In this document: in pieces, positions 36,521 through 45,358 of the stretch | Numbering within the stretch: position 1 is the first letter of the stretch | Layout of the letters: each line of letters begins with the position of its first letter | Source of the DNA: Selenomonas timonae | GTDB lineage: Bacteria > Bacillota > Negativicutes > Selenomonadales > Selenomonadaceae | Length of the DNA: 64,000 nt | NCBI RefSeq assembly: GCF_014250475.1 | Contig: NZ_CP060204.1 | Coordinates: 1,563,001 to 1,627,000 of the forward strand | Reading direction: 5' to 3' | The notes under the pieces: generated by a model | What the model saw: only the letters and a program-made list of their open reading frames with translations | The model's database searches: none | What the model was told of the DNA's origin: nothing | Position numbers and translations under genes: made by a program

Positions 36521-38152
36521 TTATGCCGCTTCTCTCAATGATACCAGATGCCGCTCCAACGTGCCGCTCTGTATCTTTTGATGCAGTTTGAAGACGTTGT
36601 GTGCCAGTGCCAGCAGAATCGTCTCACCCAAGACATTCGCACGCCCCCTCGTAAGAAAGCGGCGAAATCCAAAGGCTCCCTTGATCTGTGCAAAGACACC
36701 CTCTGCCTGGATGCTGCGGTTCATCCGCAGGACGATGCCTTCCGTGCTCTTGATCCGTGCAAGGTTCTTTGCACGCTCTCGTTGAAAGACCTTGGCAACC
36801 TCCAATCTCTTGGTTCGTTCCTCCATTGGTATCTTGCTGTGGTTGCCATGGATGCACTGCTTCTTTCTTTCGCAGCCGTTGCAGTCTGTACACGTGTACA
36901 TGGTCTTTTCGCTCACATACCCGCGCGCACTCTTTGTCCTGCGCGTCCCCGTCACAACAAGTCGCCGCCCCTCAGCGCACCGGTAGACATCCTCCGCCGC
37001 AAGGTAGTTCATGTTCTCCCGCCGCCCGATGTCCTGCTTCCATTTGCGCTTCTTGCTCACTTCGTAGTTGTTCGGCTTGATGTAGGAGGCCTGTCCCTTT
37101 TCCCTCAAATGCAGGTAGTTCTCCTCTCTCTCATATCCTGCATCGGCGACGAGTTTGCGGCTCCTTTTTCCGATGTGTGCGTGAAAATCCTCCAAAAACG
37201 GGATGAGTGTCCGTGTATCTGTTGGGTTCGGGTAAACACCTGCCCATACGATAAAGGATGCCTCCACGCCATATTGCAGATTATATGCCGGCTTTAACTG
37301 ACCGTTCTTCATTGCATCTTCTTTCATCCGCATGAAGGTTGCTTCATAATCTGTCTTGGAAAAGCTGTTGCGCTCCCCACAGATGTGCAGTTTCTTTGTG
37401 TAGTCCTTCAGACGGCTGATGTAAGAGTCCAATGTCTCCATGGTACGCTGAAGCACGGTCTTTCGTCTTCCACTCCCGTAAACGAAGATGATGTTTTGCT
37501 CTTTTTGGATGCGTTTCAAACGTCGGCGCAGACGTTTCAGATGGTGCAGGCGAATCTCAGAGCCACGGCGCAGGTGAATACCGAACTCTTTTTCTACGCC
37601 GGCAAGAAAGGTGTCGAGTTTCTCCATGAGTTTGGTACGGTTCTTTGCAACGCCTTTTTTCCAAACGAAGGTGTACTTGCCCGCAACGGCTTCGATCTTT
37701 GTACCGTCGACAAAGAGGTTCTCAAACGAGATGGCTCCAACGGATGCAAGAAACTGTGCCATTTGTGCCAGAATCTCCTTGGCGCAGGGGGCAAAGTGAT
37801 CCCTGCGAAAACGGGCAATGGTTGTGTGATCCGGTGCGGGTTGCCCTTCGAGCAGATACATGAAGTGGATGTCCCTTAGGCATACCTCCTCGATGCGGCG
37901 GGAACTGTAGATTTGATTCATGTATGCGTAGATGAGGATGGCAAGCAGCTGATGCGGTGATACGAGATTCCGCTCGGCACGCCGAAAGCTCCTGTACAGT
38001 GGTGTAAGATCCATTTGATGGATGCAGTGGAGCAGGAGGCGAACGGGATCGTCCTTCTTGATTTGAAATTCAAAGTTGAGGGGGAGACTGGGTTGAAATG
38101 TGCCTCCGTAGGATGTATAATCCTTATGTAAAATTTGGTTTTGCATACTCAT
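36521..38152 (-). CDS. IS1182-family transposase
   Basis: The 543-residue DDE transposase has an N-terminal domain (QPSLPLNFEFQIKKDDPVRLL), the first Asp in LFVDGTKIEA, the second in VADAGYEREENY, a Cys-rich insertion (CTDCNGCERKKQC) and the Glu in QAEGVFAQIKGAFGFRRFL. The length and order fit IS1182. It appears complete and is the best candidate for a currently active element here. Flanking hairpins at 36447 and 38163 may belong to it. Confidence 0.9.
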   Translation of the reverse strand: MSMQNQILHKDYTSYGGTFQPSLPLNFEFQIKKDDPVRLLLHCIHQMDLTPLYRSFRRAERNLVSPHQLLAILIYAYMNQIYSSRRIEEVCLRDIHFMYLLEGQPAPDHTTIARFRRDHFAPCAKEILAQMAQFLASVGAISFENLFVDGTKIEAVAGKYTFVWKKGVAKNRTKLMEKLDTFLAGVEKEFGIHLRRGSEIRLHHLKRLRRRLKRIQKEQNIIFVYGSGRRKTVLQRTMETLDSYISRLKDYTKKLHICGERNSFSKTDYEATFMRMKEDAMKNGQLKPAYNLQYGVEASFIVWAGVYPNPTDTRTLIPFLEDFHAHIGKRSRKLVADAGYEREENYLHLREKGQASYIKPNNYEVSKKRKWKQDIGRRENMNYLAAEDVYRCAEGRRLVVTGTRRTKSARGYVSEKTMYTCTDCNGCERKKQCIHGNHSKIPMEERTKRLEVAKVFQRERAKNLARIKSTEGIVLRMNRSIQAEGVFAQIKGAFGFRRFLTRGRANVLGETILLALAHNVFKLHQKIQSGTLERHLVSLREAA

Positions 38153-38162
38153 ATTTTACGCC

Positions 38163-38192
38163 AGAAGCCGGTGTTTGAAAACACCGGCTTCT
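38163..38192. terminator. Hairpin upstream of the IS1182 transposase
   Basis: AGAAGCCGGTGTT pairs with AACACCGGCTTCT. On the + strand it is followed by GTGTTTTT. It could shield the transposase from outside transcription. Confidence 0.65.
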
Positions 38193-38210
38193 GTGTTTTT
38201 GCACAAAATT

Positions 38211-38246
38211 GAGGCTGCTGCACGGTTGTTTCGTGCAACAGCCCCT
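38211..38246 (-). terminator. Terminator of the ompM-like gene
   Basis: On the - strand GGGGCTGTTGCACG is followed by a loop and CGTGCAGCAGCC. It stands about 30 bases after the porin stop codon. Confidence 0.8.
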
Positions 38247-38276
38247 TTTCTTATGCGGCGGGTGCCGCAAGTATTT

Positions 38277-39623
38277 TTAGAAGAAGAACTCGACGCGGCC
38301 GAAGAGTTTCTCCGCCTTGTCGTCAGCTGTCGGTCCGACATAGATCTCCTTGCCGCGGAAATATTTCGCCGAGAGCACTACGTTTTTGAAAAGCGTATAA
38401 TCCGTACCGAGCTCTACGCCCTTCGTATCCCACATGGCACCGTCGCTCGTCGGGAACGGGGAAGCGAATCCGCCGAGTTTGCGGTAGGCAACATAAGCGC
38501 CCCACGATCCCTTGTCCTCCGGGTCAGCTCCCTTGTACTCATAGGTGACCTGCCAGGAACTCTTTGCATTGTCCGCCTTTGTGTTCTCCGCGTAAGCACC
38601 GGAGAGCATGCCTGCGTCGCCGAATCGGACGCCGCCGTTCACGGCCCAGATATCCGCCTTCGTGTTTCTAAGATTCTCGGCTCTGTCGTTGAGGTACCGG
38701 ACCGTATTTCTCCTGTGGAAATGCATCCCTCTGAAATAATTGGAGCCCAGATGGTAGTAGCCCGCACCCAGCAGGACATTATTCTTGTCATACTGCAGTT
38801 CGACGCCCTGATAGTTCGCCACGTCTTCATCCCCCGGCAGGTTGTGCGCACCGTGACCGCCGCCGGGCGCGCCGAAGGCGTCGTCCAGATCAATGCGGCC
38901 GGCCTGCAGTTTGAACTTCAAATCCTTGCCAAAGCTGACCTCGGCGCCCGAGAACTCATCGTCGAACACGAGAGCGCCGGGTTTCGCATACGCCTCGGCA
39001 GAGAGCAGTTCCATCTTGCCGAGTTTCACCTGGAAGTTGCCGTAGTCTCCCTGTGCATAGAGCCGTTTAAGCGTGACTTTGTCTCCGTCGTCATCTCCCG
39101 CGTCCGTTTTCAGCTTGGTCTCCGCATCAAGGCGTGCGTTCACGTGCCAGTGGCTGTTGATCTCAGCCGACGGTTCGAGGCGGAACAAGAGATTGTCATC
39201 GTTCGTCTTCGTATGATTGAACTTCTTGCGCTGACTCGTATAGGTATACTCGAGTTTGCCGTTCCACTTCACCATGTCGGCATTGCGCTCGAGGTTGGAG
39301 ACACGGACGCCTAGGTTGTTGAGCTCATCCGCGAATTCAGCGGCAAGGCGGTCGACGAGCGCGCGATCCGATGCGGACATATCGCCCTTTGCCATCGCCT
39401 TTGCGACCATCTGCGCCATCTCGTAACGCGTGATGTTGCGGTCGCCGCGGAACGTGCCGTCACCGTAGCCTTCGACAACGCCGTCGGCCGCGAGCTGCGT
39501 CACGGCGTCGTATGCCCAGTGATCGCGGGGCACATCGGAGAACGGGTTCGCAGCGGCGAACGTGGTGCTTGCCGCACCGACAACAAGAGCCGTTGCCAGC
39601 GCGGATACGAGAGTCTTCTTCAT
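38277..39623 (-). CDS. SLH-domain outer-membrane porin (OmpM-like)
   Basis: The 448-residue protein has a signal peptide (cleavage near AAA at 24), one SLH domain (about 27-80, FSDVPRDHWAYDAVTQLAADG...YEMAQMVAKAM), a short coiled coil (about 85-115, RALVDRLAAEFADELNNL) and a C-terminal beta-barrel ending in FGRVEFFF with terminal Phe. In Negativicutes such OmpM proteins tether the outer membrane to polyamine-modified peptidoglycan through the SLH domain and act as porins. The Shine-Dalgarno GGAGGAG is strong. Confidence 0.92.
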   Translation of the reverse strand: MKKTLVSALATALVVGAASTTFAAANPFSDVPRDHWAYDAVTQLAADGVVEGYGDGTFRGDRNITRYEMAQMVAKAMAKGDMSASDRALVDRLAAEFADELNNLGVRVSNLERNADMVKWNGKLEYTYTSQRKKFNHTKTNDDNLLFRLEPSAEINSHWHVNARLDAETKLKTDAGDDDGDKVTLKRLYAQGDYGNFQVKLGKMELLSAEAYAKPGALVFDDEFSGAEVSFGKDLKFKLQAGRIDLDDAFGAPGGGHGAHNLPGDEDVANYQGVELQYDKNNVLLGAGYYHLGSNYFRGMHFHRRNTVRYLNDRAENLRNTKADIWAVNGGVRFGDAGMLSGAYAENTKADNAKSSWQVTYEYKGADPEDKGSWGAYVAYRKLGGFASPFPTSDGAMWDTKGVELGTDYTLFKNVVLSAKYFRGKEIYVGPTADDKAEKLFGRVEFFF

Positions 39624-39739
39624 GAGAAACTCCTCCTTCTGATAAATAGAACTTTATCGATTTCCAAAAGGAGCGAATTCTCGCTGAAGTATCCTTGTTT
39701 CCTTTTCGCGATAGATTCCCAATCTCTTGGAACGATTTC
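39624..39739 (-). other. Leader of the porin gene
   Basis: From the predicted start of transcription near 39732 the 5' leader is about 108 bases and ends in the GGAGGAG site. Leaders of this length are common for abundant outer-membrane proteins and may carry post-transcriptional control. No defined hairpin was recognised. Confidence 0.4.
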
Positions 39740-39768
39740 ATCATAGCATGCGAATTAACAAATTGCAA
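39740..39768 (-). promoter_or_regulatory. Promoter of the porin gene
   Basis: On the - strand TTGCAA (39768-39763), 17-base spacer, TATGAT (39745-39740). An AT-rich tract lies just upstream (39769-39815), as in strong UP-element promoters. Confidence 0.7.
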
Positions 39769-39815
39769 GCTTTATGAGTAAAAAATTTTATATCAGGTTA
39801 TAATTTTCATCTTAT

Positions 39816-40012
39816 TTTCAGTCCCGGATGCGCGATTTCCCGCGGCGGACGGCCCGATCTCCCGCTCCGTACGGGCTGCGCAGGCCGCCGGTTTTTTTCG
39901 GTTCCGCTCGCAGGATGCGCCGCGATTCGCCCGCCAAAAAACAAAAACGAGCTCGGCTTACGAAATTCAATCGTTCGCTGCACATTTTCATGCGGGCGAT
40001 GCGCCGCTGCTC
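39816..40012. other. GC-rich intergenic stretch
   Basis: There is no credible gene between the porin promoter and the Rpn promoter. It is notably GC-rich up to about 39930, with several short CCGCGG and GGCCG self-complementary words. Nothing else is recognised. Confidence 0.35.
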
Positions 40013-40042
40013 TTGTCACACAAAAGTTTTTCATAGTATAAT
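40013..40042 (+). promoter_or_regulatory. Promoter of the Rpn-type nuclease gene
   Basis: TTGTCA, 18 bases and TATAAT, immediately followed by the AAGGAG ribosome binding site, so the transcript leader is very short. Confidence 0.7.
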
Positions 40043-40062
40043 AGGGACAAGGAGATGAGCGT

Positions 40063-40947
40063 GTGATGAAACCGGGGAAACGCAATTACAAGGACTCGCT
40101 GTTTCGCGATATATTCAACGATCCGCTGCGTCTGCCCGGTCTCTATCAAGCACTTGAGGGAAGCGCGGCGTCTCCCGATGAGATCAAGCTCGCCGGCATC
40201 GACGAGACGTTATTCTCAGGGATCAAGAACGATGTGAGTTTCTTTGTCCGCGATCGGCATGTGATCCTCGCCGAGCATCAAAGCACGATCAATGCGAATA
40301 TGCCCCTGCGGCTCGCGATGTATCTCATGGAGATCTATCGGCAGTATATTCCCGCGGATGCGGTCTACCGGCGCGCGCTCATTTCGCTCCCCGCACCGCG
40401 CTGTTATGTGCTCTACAACGGCGAAGCGGAGATACCCGATCGCCAGATGTTGCGGCTGTCCGAGGCCTTCGGCAGGCAAAAGAGTTCAATGGAGCTTGAA
40501 GTCGAGATCATCAATATCAATGATGCGCCAAAGCGCGACATCCTGGAAAGGTGTCACGAGTTAAAGTCCTATAGTGTCTTCATCGCCAAGGTGCGCGAGA
40601 GCGTCAATCATGGAAGTATGCTCAAATCCGCCGTTATCGACGCGGTTGAGTACTGTATCAAGAATGACTATCTAAGAGATTATTTCCGGAAGAAATATAA
40701 GGAGGAGGTTTTCGATATGCTGAACTTTGCATGGGATCAAGAGCGCGCCCTCCAGGTGCGTGCCGAGGAAGCGATGGAAATAGGAATGGAAAAGGGATTG
40801 GAAAAAGGCAGACAGGAAGGCAAGCAAGAGGGGTTGGTGCGTTCGATTCGCAATCTTATGGAGAACCTGCAATGGACGCCCGATAAGGCGATGGACGCGC
40901 TATCTGTCCCCCCAGCGGAGCGCAGCCGATACAAGGCAATACTGTAA
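40063..40947 (+). CDS. Rpn-family recombination-promoting nuclease / PD-(D/E)XK transposase-like
   Basis: The 294-residue protein has an N-terminal PD-(D/E)XK nuclease: NYKDSLFRDIFND, GIKNDVSFFVRDRHVILAEHQST supplies the D...ExQ active site, and IYRQYIPADAVYRRALISL follows. The C-terminal half is charged and helical with a GMEKGLEKGRQEGKQEG repeat, typical of the family. E. coli RpnA relatives nick DNA and promote recA-independent recombination. The start may be GTG 40063 or ATG 40066. Confidence 0.85.
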   Translation: MMKPGKRNYKDSLFRDIFNDPLRLPGLYQALEGSAASPDEIKLAGIDETLFSGIKNDVSFFVRDRHVILAEHQSTINANMPLRLAMYLMEIYRQYIPADAVYRRALISLPAPRCYVLYNGEAEIPDRQMLRLSEAFGRQKSSMELEVEIININDAPKRDILERCHELKSYSVFIAKVRESVNHGSMLKSAVIDAVEYCIKNDYLRDYFRKKYKEEVFDMLNFAWDQERALQVRAEEAMEIGMEKGLEKGRQEGKQEGLVRSIRNLMENLQWTPDKAMDALSVPPAERSRYKAIL

Positions 40948-40949
40948 TA

Positions 40950-41042
40950 ATGGACCGGCCGGGGCTGTCCATGGAAAAGGCAATGGACGTTCTGCACCCG
41001 CCCGGAGAACGCAGGAAGTATGAGCTTTTGGTGAAGGGCTGA
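40950..41042 (+). repeat. Duplicated C-terminal tail of the Rpn gene
   Basis: After the stop, a frame reads GLSMEKAMDVLHPPGERRKYELLVKG, a diverged second copy of the gene's own end (WTPDKAMDALSVPPAERSRYKAIL). It is a leftover of a tandem duplication or of recombination between paralogues. Confidence 0.65.
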
Positions 41043-41076
41043 GGTAAAATCGCCCTGCGATTTTAGCCGCAAAAAA

Positions 41077-41121
41077 GGGGCTGTAACGGTAGTGTCAAAA
41101 ACACTATTTCGTTACAGTCCC
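41077..41121. terminator. Hairpin terminator
   Basis: GGGGCTGTAACG and CGTTACAGTCCC pair, with an inner AGTGT/ACACT stem, between convergent genes. Confidence 0.8.
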
Positions 41122-41163
41122 TAAGAAAGATGCCCTTCAATCATCGGTATGGGGCAGCAACAC

Positions 41164-41616
41164 TCAAATCGTCACCGTTCCACTGTGTTCCATATCGACG
41201 GTCACTGTCGCAGTGGGAAATGTGATCTCGTAGACAATGAGTGCGTCACCGACCGCAGCAATTGTTTCGTCGTAGCCCGGAATCTTTGCTGTGAATGTAT
41301 CGGCGAGGTCGAAGATACTGCGCTTGCTCTTCGCGGCAGTGCCGACGGCACGGACATGTGCCGTTCCCCCGTCATGAGGGATCGTGGTGAACGAAACTGT
41401 ATGGTTTGCGTCGATTTCACCAACCTTTGCATTGTCTGGAAAGGTTGCGAAGTAGACGAGCTTTTTCTCCTCTGCATAGACAAAATTCACAATGCGCACA
41501 TGGGGCGTATTGTCCACCGATGATAGCATGAGGACAATATGGACGTGATGGATGTAGGGGGTTGTTCTGTTTAAGGAAACAAAGTGGATGAAGATTGGTA
41601 CTCTATAGGGGGACAT
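41164..41616 (-). CDS. Pyridoxamine 5'-phosphate oxidase-like flavoprotein, N-terminus doubtful
   Basis: From about residue 27 the product reads HIVLMLSSVDNTPHVRIVNFVYAEEKKLVYFATFPDNAKV..AFTTIP-like SFTTIPHDGGTAHVR, matching the split-barrel FMN-binding PPOX family. The first 25 residues of the open frame do not fit the family, and the expected N-terminal helix is missing. The gene is therefore either truncated at its 5' end or has a wrong start. Function in flavin-dependent reduction is inferred from the family only. Confidence 0.6.
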   Translation of the reverse strand: MSPYRVPIFIHFVSLNRTTPYIHHVHIVLMLSSVDNTPHVRIVNFVYAEEKKLVYFATFPDNAKVGEIDANHTVSFTTIPHDGGTAHVRAVGTAAKSKRSIFDLADTFTAKIPGYDETIAAVGDALIVYEITFPTATVTVDMEHSGTVTI

Positions 41617-41707
41617 TGGCAGGGAAAAGATGCGCTGAGAGAAGTTGGACTACAGTTATCAGCGTTTCTTACAATACAGTCAACAAATTAATTAAGACAT
41701 GTTATCC

Positions 41708-42316
41708 TTAAAGCTTTTCGAGTTGTTTTAAATGATCTTGCACTAATGTGTGTGAATACATTTTAGGTTGATCGGAATCACGAACAATTCGCCATAGGAT
41801 AGCAGCTGCCTTTAATTTTGATTTGAACTTGTCATTTATGGGATCAGCGCAGAAATCTTTTAAGAAGCGGTTCCATTCGCATGCAGAAGAATCATACTTT
41901 GCATACGTCGATATCCCCTTATATACATTCAACATGTCCTGTATAGTAAACGATGTGTCGTGATCCGCTTTCACCTTTCGCCATGCGGTCGCCATATCTG
42001 CTGTAAATTTAAAGGGAGCAACCCTCGTCAGATTTGAGAAATATGTTCTAAACTTTGTGTTGAACGAAAAGTTGCAAGCAAGTAATGGTGTGTCCAAGGA
42101 AATCGCTCCAGATGATATCATCTGCTCTTTTTCGGGAGTGGCTTTGACTATGTTCCCTTTAAAGTATTCTGCAATGTTGTGATTGAGATCTTTTTTTACC
42201 CCCCCGTGTGCAATTCCAATCTTTTTGCAAATCTCTACGAGTTCTGTTCGATACCAATAATATTTTATAAACTCCTCATATGAGCGAATCTCATCAAATG
42301 CAGGACGCTGTGCCAT
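41708..42316 (-). CDS. SAP-domain protein with DUF6434-like C-terminus
   Basis: The 202-residue protein begins MAQRPAFDEIRSYEEFIKYYWYRTELVEICKKIGIAHGGVKKDLNHNIAEYFKG, a SAP-like helix-extended-helix for nucleic acid binding. The second half (FSFNTKFRTYFSNLTRVAPFKFTADMATAWRKVKA) resembles DUF6434. The ATG at 42316 with AAGGAGATG upstream is used; the frame extends further upstream without a ribosome site. Function unknown. Confidence 0.65.
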   Translation of the reverse strand: MAQRPAFDEIRSYEEFIKYYWYRTELVEICKKIGIAHGGVKKDLNHNIAEYFKGNIVKATPEKEQMISSGAISLDTPLLACNFSFNTKFRTYFSNLTRVAPFKFTADMATAWRKVKADHDTSFTIQDMLNVYKGISTYAKYDSSACEWNRFLKDFCADPINDKFKSKLKAAAILWRIVRDSDQPKMYSHTLVQDHLKQLEKL

Positions 42317-42383
42317 AATGACATCTCCTTTCGTAAATAGCAGGTCAGACAAATAGATGTTTATCATTATATCACATTTATGG

Positions 42384-42788
42384 TATGACACAGCGCATGA
42401 TTTCGAGATGGGGCAGGCGCGTGTCTTTCGGTGTGACCGCATCACTGCGGTGGAGGAGTGTATGGATGTGGCGGGGATGCCTCTCTCGTCCTTTGCACGC
42501 CCCTCAGAGGAACTTTATCGCCGTGCAGATGCTCTCTCCTTTGTTGTCGAAATTACAGCAAAAGGACGAGATTTTTTTTATAAAGAACACTATTCATCCA
42601 TGCGACTTGTGGAGGAGAATGGGCGGTACTATATCCATGGATTTTACAATGTGGGCGAGGAGGAGTTTATCGCGGATTACTTTATCCACTATGGAGATGA
42701 AGTTCAAACGGTCGAGTCTATGGCACTCAGAGAGGTGATCCGTACACGGCTACGTACGTTGACGATGCATTATAAGGAGATGGCGTAA
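42384..42788 (+). pseudogene. WYL-domain regulator, C-terminal fragment
   Basis: The frame YDTAHDFEMGQARVFRCDRITAVEECMDVAGMPL...VVEITAKGRDFF...YIHGFYNVGEEEFIADYFIHYGDEVQTVES is the WYL domain end and C-terminal extension of a YafY-type transcription factor. The helix-turn-helix half is absent; no start with a ribosome site is seen. The fragment directly abuts the SAP gene's promoter region. Confidence 0.65.
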
Positions 42789-43586
42789 TTACTCATCGAC
42801 TACATTTTGATTATGTGCAGAACCTCCCGCATAGGGAAACTGTGGCAGGCACAAACGAAATGCGAAGGTCTCGCGATCAACGATACCGATTGTCTGGTCG
42901 CTATCGTATAGGGCGAGAAGGAACTCTGCCATTTGGTTGCTTGTGTGATAGGTGCCGAACACCTTGTCATAGTCATAGGCGGCGTTGTTGTTCGCGACTG
43001 CGCCGAACTCGGTCTTCGTTGCAGCGGGGGCAAGGAGCTTTGCACGGAGCTTCGCGCCGCGTGCTATGAGTTCATGTGCGAGTCCCTCGGTGAATGCACT
43101 GACATAGAATTTTGTCGCGCAGTAGGTGACAGCAGTTGGGACAATGGTGTAGCCGCCGACGGAGGAAATGTTGATCAGCTGCGTATCTTCTATCTCAGCG
43201 AAGTCTCGTACGAAGAGTGTGGAAAAGACGGTCAGTGCCTCGATGTTTAGATGAAGCATTTGTCTGATTTTGTCAAGGTCGGATGTGCCGACTGCGCCAT
43301 AGCTTCCAAAGCCCGCATTGTTGATCCATGTCCCAATAGGTAAGGCTTTTATTGTATCATAGACTTGTGTGACGTTCTCGACAGAAGAGAGATCGGCAGT
43401 TTTGATAACGATGTCCAGTGCCGGATGTGCGGTAAGAATCTCTTCCTTTAGGGCATTTAGTCGCTCTGTGCGCCGTGCAATAAGGATGAGGTTGTGTCCG
43501 CGCTCAGCGAATGCTTTTGCTGTCGCCGCTCCGATGCCGGAGCTTGCTCCCGTGATGACGGTGTATCTGTTGTTTTGTTTGCTCAT
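42789..43586 (-). CDS. Short-chain dehydrogenase/reductase (SDR)
   Basis: The 265-residue classical SDR has TGASSGIGAA (nucleotide binding), NNAGFGSYG, a serine in INISSVGGY and the catalytic YCATK. NADP preference is likely from the RRT after the second strand. The substrate is unknown. It is divergently arranged with a MerR regulator that probably controls it. Confidence 0.9.
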   Translation of the reverse strand: MSKQNNRYTVITGASSGIGAATAKAFAERGHNLILIARRTERLNALKEEILTAHPALDIVIKTADLSSVENVTQVYDTIKALPIGTWINNAGFGSYGAVGTSDLDKIRQMLHLNIEALTVFSTLFVRDFAEIEDTQLINISSVGGYTIVPTAVTYCATKFYVSAFTEGLAHELIARGAKLRAKLLAPAATKTEFGAVANNNAAYDYDKVFGTYHTSNQMAEFLLALYDSDQTIGIVDRETFAFRLCLPQFPYAGGSAHNQNVVDE

Positions 43587-43610
43587 GATGAAATCCTCCT
43601 TCTGGCACTA

Positions 43611-43640
43611 CTTTACAATGTAGAGTATACTCTATGTCAA
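43611..43640. promoter_or_regulatory. MerR-type operator between SDR and MerR genes
   Basis: The perfect palindrome TAGAGTATACTCTA (43621-43634) is centred in the 66-base divergent gap, in the setting TTTACAATG-palindrome-TGTCAAGG. Palindromes inside a long promoter spacer are the usual MerR binding site. Confidence 0.65.
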
Positions 43641-43652
43641 GGAGAGGATTTT

Positions 43653-44024
43653 ATGGAATATAGTATTGGTGAATTTTCACGGAAAACGGGGCTGGGAATT
43701 CATACGCTGCGTTACTATGAGCATGAGGGACTGCTCCTGCCGGAGCGTACGGCAGCGAATCGACGGCGATACTCTGAACATGATGTTGCGTGGGCAGAGT
43801 TCCTCCTACGCCTCAAGGAGACGGGAATGCCAATTCGGGAGATTCGGCACTATGCTGCGCTGCGGGCAGAGGGCGACGATACTCTTTCGGCGCGGATGGA
43901 AATGCTCACAGAACATCGTGCCAATCTTGCAGCAGAGCTGGATAGGCTGCACGCACATATGGAGGCACTCGATGCTAAAATTGCATTTTATCGTGCGGCA
44001 ATCGTGGAGTGTGATAAAGCGTGA
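43653..44024 (+). CDS. MerR-family transcriptional regulator
   Basis: The 123-residue regulator starts MEYSIGEFSRKTGLGIHTLRYYEHEGLLLPERTAANRRRY, a canonical MerR winged helix, followed by a dimerisation coiled coil and no cysteine-rich metal loop. It is likely an effector- or redox-responsive type controlling the divergent SDR. Confidence 0.92.
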   Translation: MEYSIGEFSRKTGLGIHTLRYYEHEGLLLPERTAANRRRYSEHDVAWAEFLLRLKETGMPIREIRHYAALRAEGDDTLSARMEMLTEHRANLAAELDRLHAHMEALDAKIAFYRAAIVECDKA

Positions 44025-44176
44025 TTTGATGCGGAGAGGTCAATGTCATATCATTTGCATAGAAAAAGTGCTGCGGTGATACATGGGGGCACACATGTTT
44101 TGCAAAGAATCATTAGGCAACAACCCCTATCCTGTGTTATAATTTTCTTATATTTGAAACGTAGGAGGGAAGGCCG

Positions 44177-45226
44177 TTGTTTGCAAAGACTTATGGTGCG
44201 ACGACCCTCGGGATTGACGGACGGATTATCGACGTTGAGGTGGATGTATCGCCCGGGCTGCCGGGCTTTGAACTGGTGGGGCTTCCCGATACGTCGGTGA
44301 AGGAGTCAAAGGAGCGGGTACGGACTGCCATTCGGAACTCCGGCATTCAGCTGCGGCAGGAGCGGGTGACGGTGAACCTTGCACCCGCCGATGTGCGAAA
44401 GGACAGTTCGGGGCTTGATCTGCCGATTGCGGTTGGACTCCTTGTATCCTATGGCATGGTTCCGGAGGAAGCCGTTCAGCACGCGCTCTTTTCGGCAGAA
44501 CTCTCCCTCGATGGGAATTGCCGTCCGATCAGCGGCATTCTTCCGATGGCGATTACGGCGCGGGAACACGGATTAACGGAGTTCTACGTTGCACCGTCGA
44601 ATGCAGACGAGGCACTCCTCATTGACGGGCTGAAGGTCTATGCGGTCGAGAATCTGGCGCAGCTTGTGCGTCATCTGACGGGCGTGGAAATGCTTTCTCC
44701 CGCCATGCCACACGTAACAGAGCAGAAAAAGGACGCCGCCTTCACCGATGACTTTGCGGATGTGCAGGGACAGTATCAGGCGAAGCGTGCGCTTGAGATT
44801 GCAGCGGCAGGAGGGCACAATGTCCTCATGGTTGGCGTGCCCGGTTCGGGCAAGACGATGCTGGCGCGCCGCATGAGTTCGATTCTGCCGGAGCTGACGA
44901 AGGAAGAAGCCATTGAGATCACAAAGATCTACAGCATCTCGGGGCTGCTCGGAAAGGATACGGGGCTTGTGACGACGCGTCCCTTCCGCAGTCCGCATCA
45001 TACCTCCTCGACGGTGGCGATGATCGGCGGCGGGAGCATCCCTCGTCCGGGCGAGGTGACGCTTGCCCATCACGGCGTGCTCTTTCTCGACGAGCTGCCA
45101 GAGTTCAGCAAGAAGACGCTTGAGGTACTGCGCGAGCCGATCGAGGATCGTCAGATTACCGTGTCGCGTGCGAACGCAACACTGACCTTTCCCTCTAGTA
45201 TCATTTTGGTAGCGGCAATGAACGAA
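44177..45226 (+). pseudogene. comM: ComM/YifB Mg-chelatase-like ATPase, C-terminally truncated
   Basis: The protein starts (TTG, GGAGGGA upstream) [48 protein letters not shown] and proceeds through Walker [12 protein letters not shown] and Walker [11 protein letters not shown] to ILVAAMN. The family then continues with PCPCG and about 150 more residues. Here it switches to [16 protein letters not shown] and stops at 45274. ComM promotes branch migration in natural transformation. The missing sensor and C-terminal region would disable it. The other part of the gene is not in this window. Confidence 0.88.
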
Positions 45227-45306
45227 GTAACGTCGATAACGATACAATGTAATGATGAACGAGATTCTGCTTAATGCTTTATTGAATCACACAAATCAAT
45301 TCCATA

Positions 45307-45358
45307 AAACTATAGGGTCGAGTGCATGGGAGTTTCTTATGCCTCGACCCTATAGTTT
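45307..45358. terminator. Perfect 16-bp inverted repeat
   Basis: AAACTATAGGGTCGAG (45307-45322) and CTCGACCCTATAGTTT (45343-45358). It lies between the broken comM and a - strand operon and should stop transcription from both sides. Confidence 0.8.

Noticed and set aside
41655-41675. TTATCAGCGTTTCTTA as another MITE end
   Set aside because: It differs from the terminus at several positions and there is no associated gene break.
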